Shown: piece by piece, positions 24,983 to 32,970 of the stretch
How the letters are laid out: each line of letters begins with the position of its first letter
How positions within the stretch are numbered: the stretch's first letter is position 1
Assembly (NCBI RefSeq): GCF_002933465.1
Contig: NZ_PSZE01000004.1
Location: 248,001-312,000, forward strand
Length of the DNA stretch: 64,000 nucleotides
Reading direction: 5' to 3'
DNA from: Nocardia nova
GTDB lineage: Bacteria; Actinomycetota; Actinomycetes; Mycobacteriales; Mycobacteriaceae
Position numbers and translations under genes: made by a program
Notes under the pieces: model-generated
Database searches by the model: none
Told to the model about the DNA's origin: nothing
What the model saw: only the letters and a program-made list of their open reading frames with translations

Positions 24983-26314
24983 TTACCTGAGTTCGTGTTC
25001 GAAATAGTCGTGCCCATCTTTTGGAGTATAGACCGATCCGCCATTGCCGTTTTCGATGACAACTGCGCCAGTCGCTGGATCCCAGTAGGCGATCCGACCG
25101 TTGGACAGATATCTTGTTTCCTCGTTCGGAAGTTCGTTGTTCAGCACCTTTTCGACATAATCAGCGAGATTCTCGGGAGCCACGCCCTTGACATAGTGAT
25201 CGCCGGTTCCTTGTTGTCCTCGGCTATTTGCGTGTTCAGCGATATTTTTGGCGATCTCTCGGGTTGGATCGTCGATTGCGGAGCCGGATCCGTCGCCGTG
25301 GTCGTCGATGATGACTTTCATGGCGATGATGGCGGCGAGTTTGGCGGCGTCTTTTTCGAGTTCGTTGACGGGAACGGCTTCGAAGGCTTTGACGGTAGCG
25401 ACGGTGCCGACGGCGAGGGTCGTGACGCCGAGGATTTCGACGAGGGCGCTGGACGAGAAGGCTTCTTGGATGGCTCCGATGGTGGCTGTGACGGCCGCTG
25501 CTATGCCTTCTCCGGCGGCTTCGACGCTCATGCCGACGGTGAAGATGGCGAGGGCTATCCCGGCGACGGCGGCTGCGGCGACGCCTGCTTCGAGCCAGTT
25601 GATTTTGTTGGCGGTGTCGTGACCGAAGGAGACGGTGGCGTCGTGGTATTGGGCGGCGGCTGTGGCGATATTCTGGGCACCGGTGGCGACGTTGTCGGCG
25701 CTGGTTTTGAGGGTGGCGAAGTGGTCTTGGATGAGCCGCCGGTTGGTGGCGTCGTCCATGCCGTCGAACATGGCGGAGATGGTGGCGATGTCGGCTGCGG
25801 CGTTGGTGAGGGTCTGGTGGGTGGCGAAGGTGTGCCAGGTGGTGTGCGCTTTGTCGAGTTTGGCGGCGTCGGCATTCGGGAGTTTGCCGAATTTGTTGGC
25901 AACCTCGAGGACGAGTTTGTCGAAGAATGCTTTCACGCCGCCGTGGTCGTCGAATCCGCGTCCGCCGTCTGTGGGGACCGAGGTGGGCAGGTTGACGGTG
26001 TAGTCGCCTACTTGGCGGGTGTCGGGTCGTGGTGGGTAGGATTTGTTGGCGTTGCCCCAGTGGAAGCCCTGGGCGTAGAGCACGGCACCGTAGTTGGTGA
26101 GGGCGTTGGCGAGGCTGGCGGAGGCTTGCAGGGTGTGGTGTGCGGCTTGGTCGTAGGACTGGCCCCATTGTTTGCAGCCGTTCGCGTCGCCTGACATTCC
26201 ATTGCAGTCGTCTTTGACAGCGTCGTGGACGGGTTTGTCTGCTCTGCGTAGTTCTGTTGCGAGGTCCTGGCATTTCTTGGCGGCCTCGTAGTAAGTCTGC
26301 CAGTCGATATTCAT
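24983..26314 (-). CDS. polymorphic toxin (type VII / WXG-associated) with variable C-terminal tip, locus 1
   Basis: 443 residues. Residues 1-~337 are nearly the same as the protein at 61834-63171: an N-terminal helical, WXG/LXG-like part (MNIDWQTYYEAAKKC, CNGMSGDANGC), a central helical region and hydrophobic segments (~243-285, 290-312). The last ~105 residues are unrelated to that paralogue and end GRIAYWDPATGAVVIENGN and HDYFEHELR. This looks like a small RNase-type tip, perhaps of the BECR superfamily (tentative). The gene follows a WXG100 gene directly and precedes a candidate immunity gene. Export by an ESX-like system is inferred; none is encoded here. Confidence 0.78.
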   Translation of the reverse strand: MNIDWQTYYEAAKKCQDLATELRRADKPVHDAVKDDCNGMSGDANGCKQWGQSYDQAAHHTLQASASLANALTNYGAVLYAQGFHWGNANKSYPPRPDTRQVGDYTVNLPTSVPTDGGRGFDDHGGVKAFFDKLVLEVANKFGKLPNADAAKLDKAHTTWHTFATHQTLTNAAADIATISAMFDGMDDATNRRLIQDHFATLKTSADNVATGAQNIATAAAQYHDATVSFGHDTANKINWLEAGVAAAAVAGIALAIFTVGMSVEAAGEGIAAAVTATIGAIQEAFSSSALVEILGVTTLAVGTVATVKAFEAVPVNELEKDAAKLAAIIAMKVIIDDHGDGSGSAIDDPTREIAKNIAEHANSRGQQGTGDHYVKGVAPENLADYVEKVLNNELPNEETRYLSNGRIAYWDPATGAVVIENGNGGSVYTPKDGHDYFEHELR

Positions 26315-26617
26315 CTACTGCCCGCTCTGGAGCATGCGCCGATTGAGTTCCAGCGCGCGGGTGTAGCCGGTATGCGCCTGTCTTGCGGAGTCGCTCATCT
26401 CGCGGACACCGTCGACGAGTTCTTTCGCCCCGCTCATCCATTCGTGGTGTGCGTCGTCGTAGGCGCGAGCGGCCACACCCTCCCAGCCGGTGCCTTGCAG
26501 AGTGGCGACGCGTTGTTCGATGTCGGTGAGGTGATCGGCGATGAAGGCGGCGAGCCCGGATAGTCGGGAAACGATCTGGTCGAGGCGGTCCAGATCGACG
26601 GAGAACTGCGACCCCAT
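26315..26617 (-). CDS. WXG100-family protein, toxin partner, locus 1
   Basis: 100 residues, MGSQFSVDLDRLDQIV, with the WXG turn in GTGWEGVAARAYDD between two helices: the normal size and layout of EsxA-like proteins. Its stop directly precedes the toxin ATG. The paralogue at 63168-63473 is about 80% identical by eye. It probably pairs with the toxin or the neighbouring WXG-like protein to present it for secretion (inference). Confidence 0.88.
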   Translation of the reverse strand: MGSQFSVDLDRLDQIVSRLSGLAAFIADHLTDIEQRVATLQGTGWEGVAARAYDDAHHEWMSGAKELVDGVREMSDSARQAHTGYTRALELNRRMLQSGQ

Positions 26618-26618
26618 G

Positions 26619-26962
26619 CTATGACCAGTTCAGTTTCGGGACGCCGAGCGCGTCGGCGCTGGCGTGGTCGACGGTGGCGAAGGTGTCGGCGGTGACGCCG
26701 AGTTTCTCGGCCATTTCGGAAAGTGCTGCGAAGATCCGGCGGCCGCCGTCGTGGACCTCGTCCCAACCTTCGGAGAATTCATCGGCATAATCCCCGGTCC
26801 AGCTGCCGTTCAATAGTTCGGCGACGTCCTTGTCGGCGGAGTCCAAAGCGCCGGAAAGAGTATCGGCCAAACCGTAGATATAGATCCCGACGTCACGCAC
26901 CTGGTCCGGAACGACCGAAAAATCTCGGCCAGTAGCTGGAACGTTCCCCCACCCTCACTCAT
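26619..26962 (-). CDS. WXG100-like ESX partner, locus 1, N-terminus out of frame by one base in a C5 run
   Basis: The body from VRDVGIYIYGLADTLSGALD, with NGSWTGDYADEFSEGW (W-x-G), matches the paralogue at 63478-63822. That copy starts further upstream in a frame passing through six C (plus strand); here the tract 26946-26950 has five, so the equivalent ATG (26962) is out of frame. As written, translation could only start at GTG 26900 (93 residues). Restoring one base gives NVPATGRDFSVVPDQVRDV. A real mutation, phase-variable tract or sequencing error are all possible. Confidence 0.75.
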
Positions 26963-27666
26963 GGCGTCATGTTAAGTGATCGGCCGACTGTCGTCCAACG
27001 TAGGTGTTGTGAGGCCGTGGGGCATGACGTCCAGGTCAACGGCTTGCGGATTCGGCCACCCGCTACCTGCCAGTCTCATGAGAGACCTTGGTCATGTGCG
27101 TGCCGGCTGACCTGCGTGGTCACGCATCGCTCCGAACGAGTCCTGGTGACGAGCGAGATGACCGACTTTCAAGTCGCACCCTTCTTTGTTGGACGTACGA
27201 GAGTGGCGTTCGGTTCCATCTCCTCGGAGCGGCTGCCAGCCGTTGCGCGGTTCACGGCTTGTTTCGGTGTTCCGGTAGCGTCACGGACAGGATCGGCACG
27301 GCGAGCAGCAGGCCGATTGCGAGGATGAATCCGAGCGTGATCACCGTTCGTGCCCTGCATGCCTGGTAACTGCCGACCACAAGGTGTATTCCTGTGTGTC
27401 GGTGATCAGGTCGGCGGCTCGGGCGACGCCCATCCATGGGCTGCCCGGTCGATAGCGTCGAGGTGCGGGATCACGACCGCATCCGCGGCGTGCTCGAGGG
27501 CGTACTGCACCGAGATCAGAGCGACCAGGACCGCGACCGTGACGTCGTCTGGCGGCCGGTTAGCTGAGCGCTTGTGAGGCCTGACCAGTTGGCGACACTC
27601 GCGGGCCGAATAGACCTGCTGCATGGGCAGATTGAGGCTGCCGCACGGTGGTGTTCGCGTGCCTGT
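26963..27666. other. intergenic region between toxin locus 1 and dapA-like gene
   Basis: About 700 bases. The first ~35 resemble the sequence upstream of the paralogous locus (63823 onward) and should hold the toxin operon promoter. The only supported content beyond that is a 30-residue hydrophobic reading at 27252-27344. A 72-residue minus-strand frame (27406-27624) exists, but I see no support for it as a gene. Confidence 0.5.
27252..27344 (-). CDS. possible micro-membrane protein, duplicated at 40686-41087
   Basis: From GTG 27344 the reading gives ITLGFILAIGLLLAVPILS then VTLPEHRNKP: one transmembrane helix and a short polar tail. A closely related stretch (ITLGFIITIGLPLAVLILV, VTLPGHRDMP) is encoded on the minus strand near 40990-41065. 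Two copies conserved in protein sequence argue for coding, but the ATG upstream is out of frame here and no ribosome site is seen. It may be a fragment of a longer gene. Confidence 0.35.
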   Translation of the reverse strand: MITLGFILAIGLLLAVPILSVTLPEHRNKP

Positions 27667-28557
27667 CTACAACAGCCCGGATTCCTCGAGTCCGGTACGC
27701 AGGCGTTGCTGATGCTCCGGCGGGCCCTGCCGGTATGGCATGCGCAGTGCATCGGAGGAGATGACGCCGAGCATTTTCATCGCGGCTTTGGCCTGAATGG
27801 CGCCCTGTGAGACGTGCATGATCGCGTCGACGGCGGGGATGAGACGCCGGTGGATCTCGCGTGCCCGAGACAGGTCGCCGCGGTCGACGGCGGCGATCAT
27901 CTCCGCGTAGCGATCGCCCGCGACGTGACCGACCACCGATACGATGCCGGTCGCGCCTTGAGCGAGGTGTGGCAGGTTGACGACGTCGTCGCCGGAATAC
28001 CAGAGCAGGTCGGTCTTCGACATGATCCGACTGGCCTCGAAGAAGTCGCCCTTGGCGTCTTTGACGGCGCGCACGGCGGGAATGTCGGCCGCGCGGAGGA
28101 TGGTGTCGGTGCTCAGCGCCGTTCCGGTCCGTCCCGGGATGTCGTAGAGCATGACGGGTACTCCGCCGCCGGCCTCGGCGACCAGACGGAAGTGTTCGAG
28201 GATGCAGTCCTGCGGCGGTTTGTTGTAGTACGGCGTGACAACGAGCAGAGAGTCGGCCCCGCAGGCAACCATCTCACGCGCCGCACGAGTGGAATGCTCG
28301 GTGTCGTTGGTGCCGCAGCCGGCCATCACCTGGACCCGGTCGCCCACGGCCTCGACCACCGCCCGTACGCAGGCGTAGTCCTCCTCGTCGGTGGTGGTGG
28401 CGGACTCACCGGTGGTCCCGTTGACCAGCAATCCGTCGTGGCCGTGGTCGGCGAGATATACGGCGAGGTTCTGCAGGCCGTCGTAGTCGATCGAGCCGTC
28501 GGCGTGCATGGGGGTCACCATCGCCGTGATGACTCGACCGAAGGGGGTGTCCACCAT
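27667..28557 (-). CDS. dapA: dihydrodipicolinate synthase-family protein (DapA-like)
   Basis: 296 residues from MVDTPFGRVITAMVTPMH at 28557. The Schiff-base lysine is in RAVKDAKGD, the conserved Tyr is in VTPYYNKP, and VNGTTGES and YDIPGRTG are in place. The reaction would be condensation of pyruvate with aspartate semialdehyde for lysine/DAP synthesis, or a related aldolase reaction. It is not in a lysine operon but isolated in an accessory region, so it may be a second copy or a relative with another substrate. Catalytic residues look intact. Confidence 0.88.
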   Translation of the reverse strand: MVDTPFGRVITAMVTPMHADGSIDYDGLQNLAVYLADHGHDGLLVNGTTGESATTTDEEDYACVRAVVEAVGDRVQVMAGCGTNDTEHSTRAAREMVACGADSLLVVTPYYNKPPQDCILEHFRLVAEAGGGVPVMLYDIPGRTGTALSTDTILRAADIPAVRAVKDAKGDFFEASRIMSKTDLLWYSGDDVVNLPHLAQGATGIVSVVGHVAGDRYAEMIAAVDRGDLSRAREIHRRLIPAVDAIMHVSQGAIQAKAAMKMLGVISSDALRMPYRQGPPEHQQRLRTGLEESGLL

Positions 28558-28967
28558 GATCGTGAGATTACATCCGGCGAGCACCTCACTGCCCGTGCAA
28601 AAGGCCGTGCCCACCAGAAGTGTGTCGTCGGGCGGTTCCACGGGCGCTCGCCGGGGGCGTAAGCCTCAACCAGCGGCCGGCTCGACCACTCCTACCTTGA
28701 ACAAGTGTGGCGTAAAAGCGTCTGAGGGTTGCCTTATGTAATAGCGATGGTGGATGTGGATTGCCGCGTTCCTGACGGCACCGGGGCGTCTCACCCCTGG
28801 TCCAGACGACTGGTAGTGGTCGGGCACTCGTACTTCGCGACGGTCAAGCGTTCCCAGCCGTGTGGTCCCGACCCCCGCAGGCAGGCACAACCTATACAAC
28901 CCCCGCAGCTACAGCCATCCCCTTCGCGCCGGGGCAGGTCTGGACAGTTCTGATTCCAGAGCAGCTC
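28558..28967. other. intergenic region without recognisable genes
   Basis: About 400 bases between the dapA-like gene and the hipA stub. Several short frames overlap but none resembles a known protein. The hipA homology stops inside it, so it probably contains the deletion or insertion scar that removed the rest of hipA. Confidence 0.5.
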
Positions 28968-29057
28968 TGGTTTCCGGCGGTTTCCCGTGCGCTGGACGCC
29001 GCCGATCACGCGGCCATTCATTACCACGTACAACTGGTGCTCGTTCGCGGTGTTCAT
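28968..29057 (-). pseudogene. hipA: hipA toxin remnant (N-terminal ~28 residues)
   Basis: ATG at 29057 overlaps the hipB stop (ATGA), as in intact hipBA operons. The first residues, EHQLYVVMNGRVIGGVQRT, match the start of the HipA N-terminal 'couple' domain. Similarity ends after ~28 residues; the frame continues with Cys- and Gly-rich sequence that is not HipA. The Ser/Thr kinase core is absent, so no toxin can be made. Confidence 0.6.
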
Positions 29058-29356
29058 CGCTCGAACTTCTTCAGATGCGCCTCCAGGTCGATCGGTTCCT
29101 CGTCGACGGACTCCCGCCTGCCCATCCGGCTTCTGTCCGGCGGGGCCAACACCAGTGTCACGTCCAAGGCCGAGGCGACGCGCGTCACCATGTCCAGCGG
29201 TGCCGACGGCTTATTGCCCAACTCGAAGGAGTTGAGCCACTGCCGCCCCACGCCGGCTAGCGCCGCCAGCGCTGACTGTGTGAGGCCATCGGCGACCCTG
29301 ATCTCACGCAGCGCGGGGCCGAGGTCATCGGGGCGGCGCGCGGTAGCTGTCGTCAT
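29054..29356 (-). CDS. hipB: HipB-like XRE antitoxin, now solitary
   Basis: 100 residues; HTH_3 domain at about 15-70 (LREIRVADGLTQSALAALAGVGRQWLN, FELGNKPSAPLDMVTRVASAL). This is the usual HipB arrangement, with a C-terminal tail after LVLAPPDR. No Shine-Dalgarno is visible. A palindrome (29348-29365) covers its start codon, which fits autorepression. The partner hipA is reduced to a stub, so the protein may persist only as a DNA-binding regulator. Confidence 0.82.
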   Translation of the reverse strand: MTTATARRPDDLGPALREIRVADGLTQSALAALAGVGRQWLNSFELGNKPSAPLDMVTRVASALDVTLVLAPPDRSRMGRRESVDEEPIDLEAHLKKFER

Positions 29357-29365
29357 ACGACGACA
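29348..29365. promoter_or_regulatory. palindrome at hipB start, probable HipB operator
   Basis: TGTCGTC-ATAC-GACGACA has perfect 7-bp arms and overlaps the hipB ATG (29354-29356). It also lies ~85 bp upstream of the divergent restriction gene at 29450, so HipB could affect that gene too (inference). Confidence 0.6.
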
Positions 29366-29449
29366 TGTGTAGCGAGCCTATTGTCGCAAACACGCGCCGC
29401 CCGTACCGGTAATCTGCCGCTGGTCGGGCGTACGAGGGTGAGGGTTGGG

Positions 29450-32266
29450 ATGAAGGCGTCGGAGACTACGTTCGCGGCACTCGTGCAGGGGGAGAAGCAG
29501 TTTCAGATCCCGTTGTATCAGCGCACGTATTCATGGACAGACAAGCAGCTCGCGCAGCTGTGGGGCGATATCTACGAGCAGGCCGAGTTGCTGGTGCAGG
29601 GAGACCGGAGCACTACGCATTTCTGCGGGTCGGTGGTGCTGGCGCCATCACCCCTGAATGATGCGAGTTTCGCGCGTTGGCTGGTCGTAGACGGACAGCA
29701 GCGGTTGACGACGTTGAGCCTCGCGCTGGCCGCGATTCGGGACCATATCGGCGCCACAGATCCGCGGCAGGGAGAGAGGATCGACGAGCAGTATCTGATC
29801 AACAAGTACCAGGAGGGCGACGGGTTCTTCCGGCTTCTGCCGACCCAAGCCGACCGCGGTGCGTACGGCGAGCATGTGCGGAAGACGCCCTCCGGTGGTG
29901 GCGATCGAATCAGCGCCGCGTACGGCTACTTCCGTAACCAGTTGCTCGCCCTGGATGGTCCGGCGGGCGCACCCGAAGTCCTCCAGATCGAGAAGGCGAT
30001 TACGACGCGGCTCACGCTGGTTCAGGTGGTCGCCGATAAGGACGACAACGTCCATCGAATCTTCGAGTCGCTCAACAACACCGGCTTGAAGCTGTCCCAA
30101 GCGGACCTCCTGCGCAACTACTTGTTCATGCGGCTCCCGACGCGAGGCGAGCACGTCTACCAGACCTATTGGCTGCCGCTGCAGCGCAGTTTGGCCAATG
30201 ATCAGCTCGAGCATCTGATGTGGCTGAAGTTGGTGCTCGACGGTGAAGCGCGGGTCCGTCGTCAGGATATGTACATCGCACAACAGCGGCGCTTTCAGGG
30301 CGATGACTCGGAATCCGATGTCGAGGCATACGTCCGCGAGTTGTATCGGCGCGCACAGCATTTCCTGCGCATCGTAGAACCGGAGCGTGAGCCGAATCTC
30401 GAGGTGCGGCGGTACCTTCGACGAATCGATCAGTGGCAGGCCGCGACCACGCACCCGGTGCTGATGATGTTGTTCGACCGACGCGAGGAAGGCGTAATCG
30501 ACGCGGCAGAACTGGTCCGGGCGCTGTCGTACATCGAGTCGTTCCTCGTTCGGCGGATGATCTGCCATCGGTCGACGCAAAGCCTGAACAGGACGTTCCA
30601 GGAGTTGCCGGGCCAACTTCCCGACGATGCGACGATCGTCGACGGCTTGCGCCAGGCGTTGTCCGCACCCCGCCGCTACTGGGCGACGGATGCCGAACTC
30701 CGGGAAGCGATTGCGACGAAACCCTTCTATTGGCAGGGCAAGTCGGAGCAGCGGCGGCTTGTGCTACAGCGACTCGAGGAGAGTTACGGACATCCGGAGC
30801 CGATCGACTTCGACGCCGCCAAGCTCACCATCGAGCATGTTCTTCCGCAGCAACCTGGGCCGGAATGGCTGCAGGCCTTGGCTGTTGGAGTCGGCGAAGA
30901 GGGCACTCCTGAAGAGCTGCACGAGCGCGTCGTCCACACCCTAGGCAATCTGACGCTGACCGCGGAGAATTCGCGGCTGTCCAACCATCCTTTCCAACGC
31001 AAGCAGGATTTGCTTGCCGGCTCACACCTGGAGATGAACCGCCGTATCGCTGCGACGACGAGCTGGGGAGTAGCCGAAATCGCAGCGCGCGCAGACGAGC
31101 TGGCCGACCGGGCGATCGCGCTGTGGCCCAGCCCGACCGTCGGAGCCGACAAGGTGGAGATGACCCGGGATTGGACTCTGCTTCGTCAGGCTGTTGCCGC
31201 TATCCCGAAGGGCACCTGGACGTCGTATGGCGATTTGGCTGCCCTGGTCGGTTCGAGCCCGATCGCTGTCGGTCAGCAAATGACTCGATCGTTCTCCGGC
31301 GCGCATCGGGTACTCGATTCCGGCGGTCGGGTCGCGGCCGGATTTCGCTGGCCCGAGGGCGAGGACCGTGGCGATGTCGTCGAGGTGTTGCGCGAGGAGG
31401 GAATCATCTTCAGCGACAAGGGCGTAGCCTCCCGCGAGCAGCGATTGTCTACTCGGGAATTGGCGGATCTGCTCGGTATGACCGGTGGCGACGATGCCGA
31501 GAAAGACGGCGCTGCACCTGACGTCAAGATCCGTCGCGATCGGTTCTTTTCCCAACTTGCGCAGAACAATTCACAGCAAGTGGTGGACGCGGTGGGAAAC
31601 CTTCTCAACTTCTGGGAGTCCGTCGGCGGATATCTGGACTACGGGTACGGCTCCAAGTCCACCAGTTGCTTCCTCATGCTCGAACGTGCCGCATCCGACG
31701 CGATCTGGCCGTTGACGTTGTATCCCGGCAACGGTGGGGTCGGGAAGGCTGAGGTCGTATTCCAATACCTCGCCGACCGTGCCCCCTTCACCCACGCCAG
31801 TGTGCGAGACAAGCTGCGGTACCGAATGAATGAGCTGACGAAGGTGAACATCCCCGCCGGCAAGCTCGCCCTGCGACCGGGCTTCCCGCTGACCGCGATC
31901 GTCGACGAAGTCGACTACAAGCGACTGTGCGAGACGTTGGTCTGGTTCCGTGACACCGCACTCGACCTGGTCGGTGATGTGCTGGTTTCGGAGGGGCCAT
32001 GGGGCCTGGATCCCGCGTTGGTCTCGGCGCCGGTTCTCGAACTCCTGCGGACGCTGTGCGAGAGAGGAATTGGAAAGCCGGAGATCGGCGTCGAGCGTGG
32101 AAAGCGGAACTGGCCGGTAGAGGCAGCGTGGCTGAATCAAGGCGTTGTGCTCGTCGAAGGCGTGGACAGCGATCGGGACAATGGGTTGCGCGCGGAGGGG
32201 TACAAGGTCGTCTCCGTCGAAGGAGCGGATGTCGATCGCCTGACCGCGGAGCTGGGCAGCAGTTGA
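29450..32266 (+). CDS. single-chain GmrSD-like (DUF262-DUF1524) restriction protein with alkyltransferase-like domain
   Basis: 938 residues from ATG 29450 (GAGGG upstream; MKASETTF is the usual DUF262 start). DUF262/GmrS: IPLYQRTYSW (20-29) and DGQQRLTT (81-88), the nucleotide-binding/hydrolysis motif. DUF1524/GmrD: an HNH-like nuclease with IEHVLPQQ (His463) and TLGNLTLTAENSRLSN. Residues ~573-660 resemble the DNA-binding half of O6-alkylguanine alkyltransferases (GTWTSYGDLAALVG), but the PCHRV active site reads GAHRV (Ala618), as in non-enzymatic Atl proteins. The remaining ~240 C-terminal residues are unrecognised. It probably cleaves invading DNA carrying modified bases (type IV-like), with the Atl-like domain as a candidate reader (inference). 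Confidence 0.87.
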   Translation: MKASETTFAALVQGEKQFQIPLYQRTYSWTDKQLAQLWGDIYEQAELLVQGDRSTTHFCGSVVLAPSPLNDASFARWLVVDGQQRLTTLSLALAAIRDHIGATDPRQGERIDEQYLINKYQEGDGFFRLLPTQADRGAYGEHVRKTPSGGGDRISAAYGYFRNQLLALDGPAGAPEVLQIEKAITTRLTLVQVVADKDDNVHRIFESLNNTGLKLSQADLLRNYLFMRLPTRGEHVYQTYWLPLQRSLANDQLEHLMWLKLVLDGEARVRRQDMYIAQQRRFQGDDSESDVEAYVRELYRRAQHFLRIVEPEREPNLEVRRYLRRIDQWQAATTHPVLMMLFDRREEGVIDAAELVRALSYIESFLVRRMICHRSTQSLNRTFQELPGQLPDDATIVDGLRQALSAPRRYWATDAELREAIATKPFYWQGKSEQRRLVLQRLEESYGHPEPIDFDAAKLTIEHVLPQQPGPEWLQALAVGVGEEGTPEELHERVVHTLGNLTLTAENSRLSNHPFQRKQDLLAGSHLEMNRRIAATTSWGVAEIAARADELADRAIALWPSPTVGADKVEMTRDWTLLRQAVAAIPKGTWTSYGDLAALVGSSPIAVGQQMTRSFSGAHRVLDSGGRVAAGFRWPEGEDRGDVVEVLREEGIIFSDKGVASREQRLSTRELADLLGMTGGDDAEKDGAAPDVKIRRDRFFSQLAQNNSQQVVDAVGNLLNFWESVGGYLDYGYGSKSTSCFLMLERAASDAIWPLTLYPGNGGVGKAEVVFQYLADRAPFTHASVRDKLRYRMNELTKVNIPAGKLALRPGFPLTAIVDEVDYKRLCETLVWFRDTALDLVGDVLVSEGPWGLDPALVSAPVLELLRTLCERGIGKPEIGVERGKRNWPVEAAWLNQGVVLVEGVDSDRDNGLRAEGYKVVSVEGADVDRLTAELGSS

Positions 32267-32313
32267 GTTCCGGCGGCCCCGTTGTGCGGATCCATTCGTT
32301 CGTAGGAGAAAGT

Positions 32314-32526
32314 GTGGGTGTGACATCCGCAGACGCCGCCGCCGAATTCGCGTTGGTTCCCGAGCATGTGCGCGATGCTGGGCAATTCGTCCAACAAACC
32401 GCACATGCTCTGATCTCCGGAGTTCGCTCTGCGGACACTGAAGTCCAGGGCCTTATGGCCACATGGAAGGGCAGTGCGGCCGACTCCTACCTGACAGGCT
32501 GGGAGGAAGCGCAGGTTCGGCACTGA
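32314..32526 (+). pseudogene. WXG100-like N-terminal module, truncated by frameshift
   Basis: 70 residues from GTG 32314 behind TAGGAGAAA. FALVPEHVRDAGQFVQQTAHAL and ATWKGSAADSYLTGWEE (W-x-G) are the first helix, turn and start of the second helix of a WXG100 protein. It stops soon after GWEE, where ~25 more residues are normal. The next frame continues immediately into a toxin-like domain, so this looks like a WXG module recombined onto a toxin tip with a one-base frame error. Confidence 0.6.
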
Positions 32527-32960
32527 GCACCGACGAGCGATGGATGCTGACACGGGGTCCCAGCAGCGACCTGATTCGCGGACTGCGCGAGGGCAACCTC
32601 ACCGCCGACCAGCAGGCCGAAGCTGCGCGCATCAACGCCGCTCTGGACAAGTTGCCCGCATACCAAGGGCCGGTAACCCGGCACATCGAGCTGTCACCGC
32701 AGGAGCTCGCGAGGTTCGAGCCTGGACAGACGGCACCGGTAAACGGATTCATGAACAGCAGCAGCCGTGCCGGCAATGACATCATGACGAACACCACCAA
32801 CACCGAGTTCCAGATCTTGAGCAAGAGCGGCCGCCAAGTCGCCGATTACGGTGGAACCCCTGACGAAGTCATGTTCAAAACAGGAACAAACTTCTACTGC
32901 AAGAGCAAAACGGTCGACCCGGCAACTGGTCGCACCATCATCACCCTGATCGAACCTTAG
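32463..32960 (+). CDS. ADP-ribosyltransferase exoenzyme-type toxin domain (tip fragment)
   Basis: 165 residues if read from ATG 32463; the recognisable domain starts at about 32523 (LSTDERWMLTRGPSSDLIRG). It shows the ART layout: LDKLPAYQGPVTRHIEL (arginine motif), GFMNSSSRAG (S-x-S region), FQILSKSGRQVADYGG, and DEVMFKTGTNFY (catalytic Glu region). The E-x-E motif reads P-D-E, so the first Glu is replaced. It would transfer ADP-ribose to a target protein or nucleic acid if active. It overlaps the WXG fragment out of frame and has no clear ribosome site, so it may be a silent cassette. Confidence 0.65.
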   Translation: MEGQCGRLLPDRLGGSAGSALSTDERWMLTRGPSSDLIRGLREGNLTADQQAEAARINAALDKLPAYQGPVTRHIELSPQELARFEPGQTAPVNGFMNSSSRAGNDIMTNTTNTEFQILSKSGRQVADYGGTPDEVMFKTGTNFYCKSKTVDPATGRTIITLIEP

Positions 32961-32970
32961 GAGATACGTC

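Noticed and set aside
24605-26194. 529-codon plus-strand frame across toxin locus 1
   Set aside because: Gly/Val/Asp-rich reading typical of the complement of an Ala/Thr-rich gene; the minus-strand toxin has a paralogue.
27406-27624. 72-codon minus-strand frame between toxin locus 1 and dapA
   Set aside because: A helical segment is visible but there is no start site, partner or homologue I can name.
28860-29372. Plus-strand frames containing GQVWTVLIPEQLWFP opposite the hipA stub
   Set aside because: Briefly resembles a toxin N-terminus but lacks continuation, and it overlaps hipB in the opposite direction.
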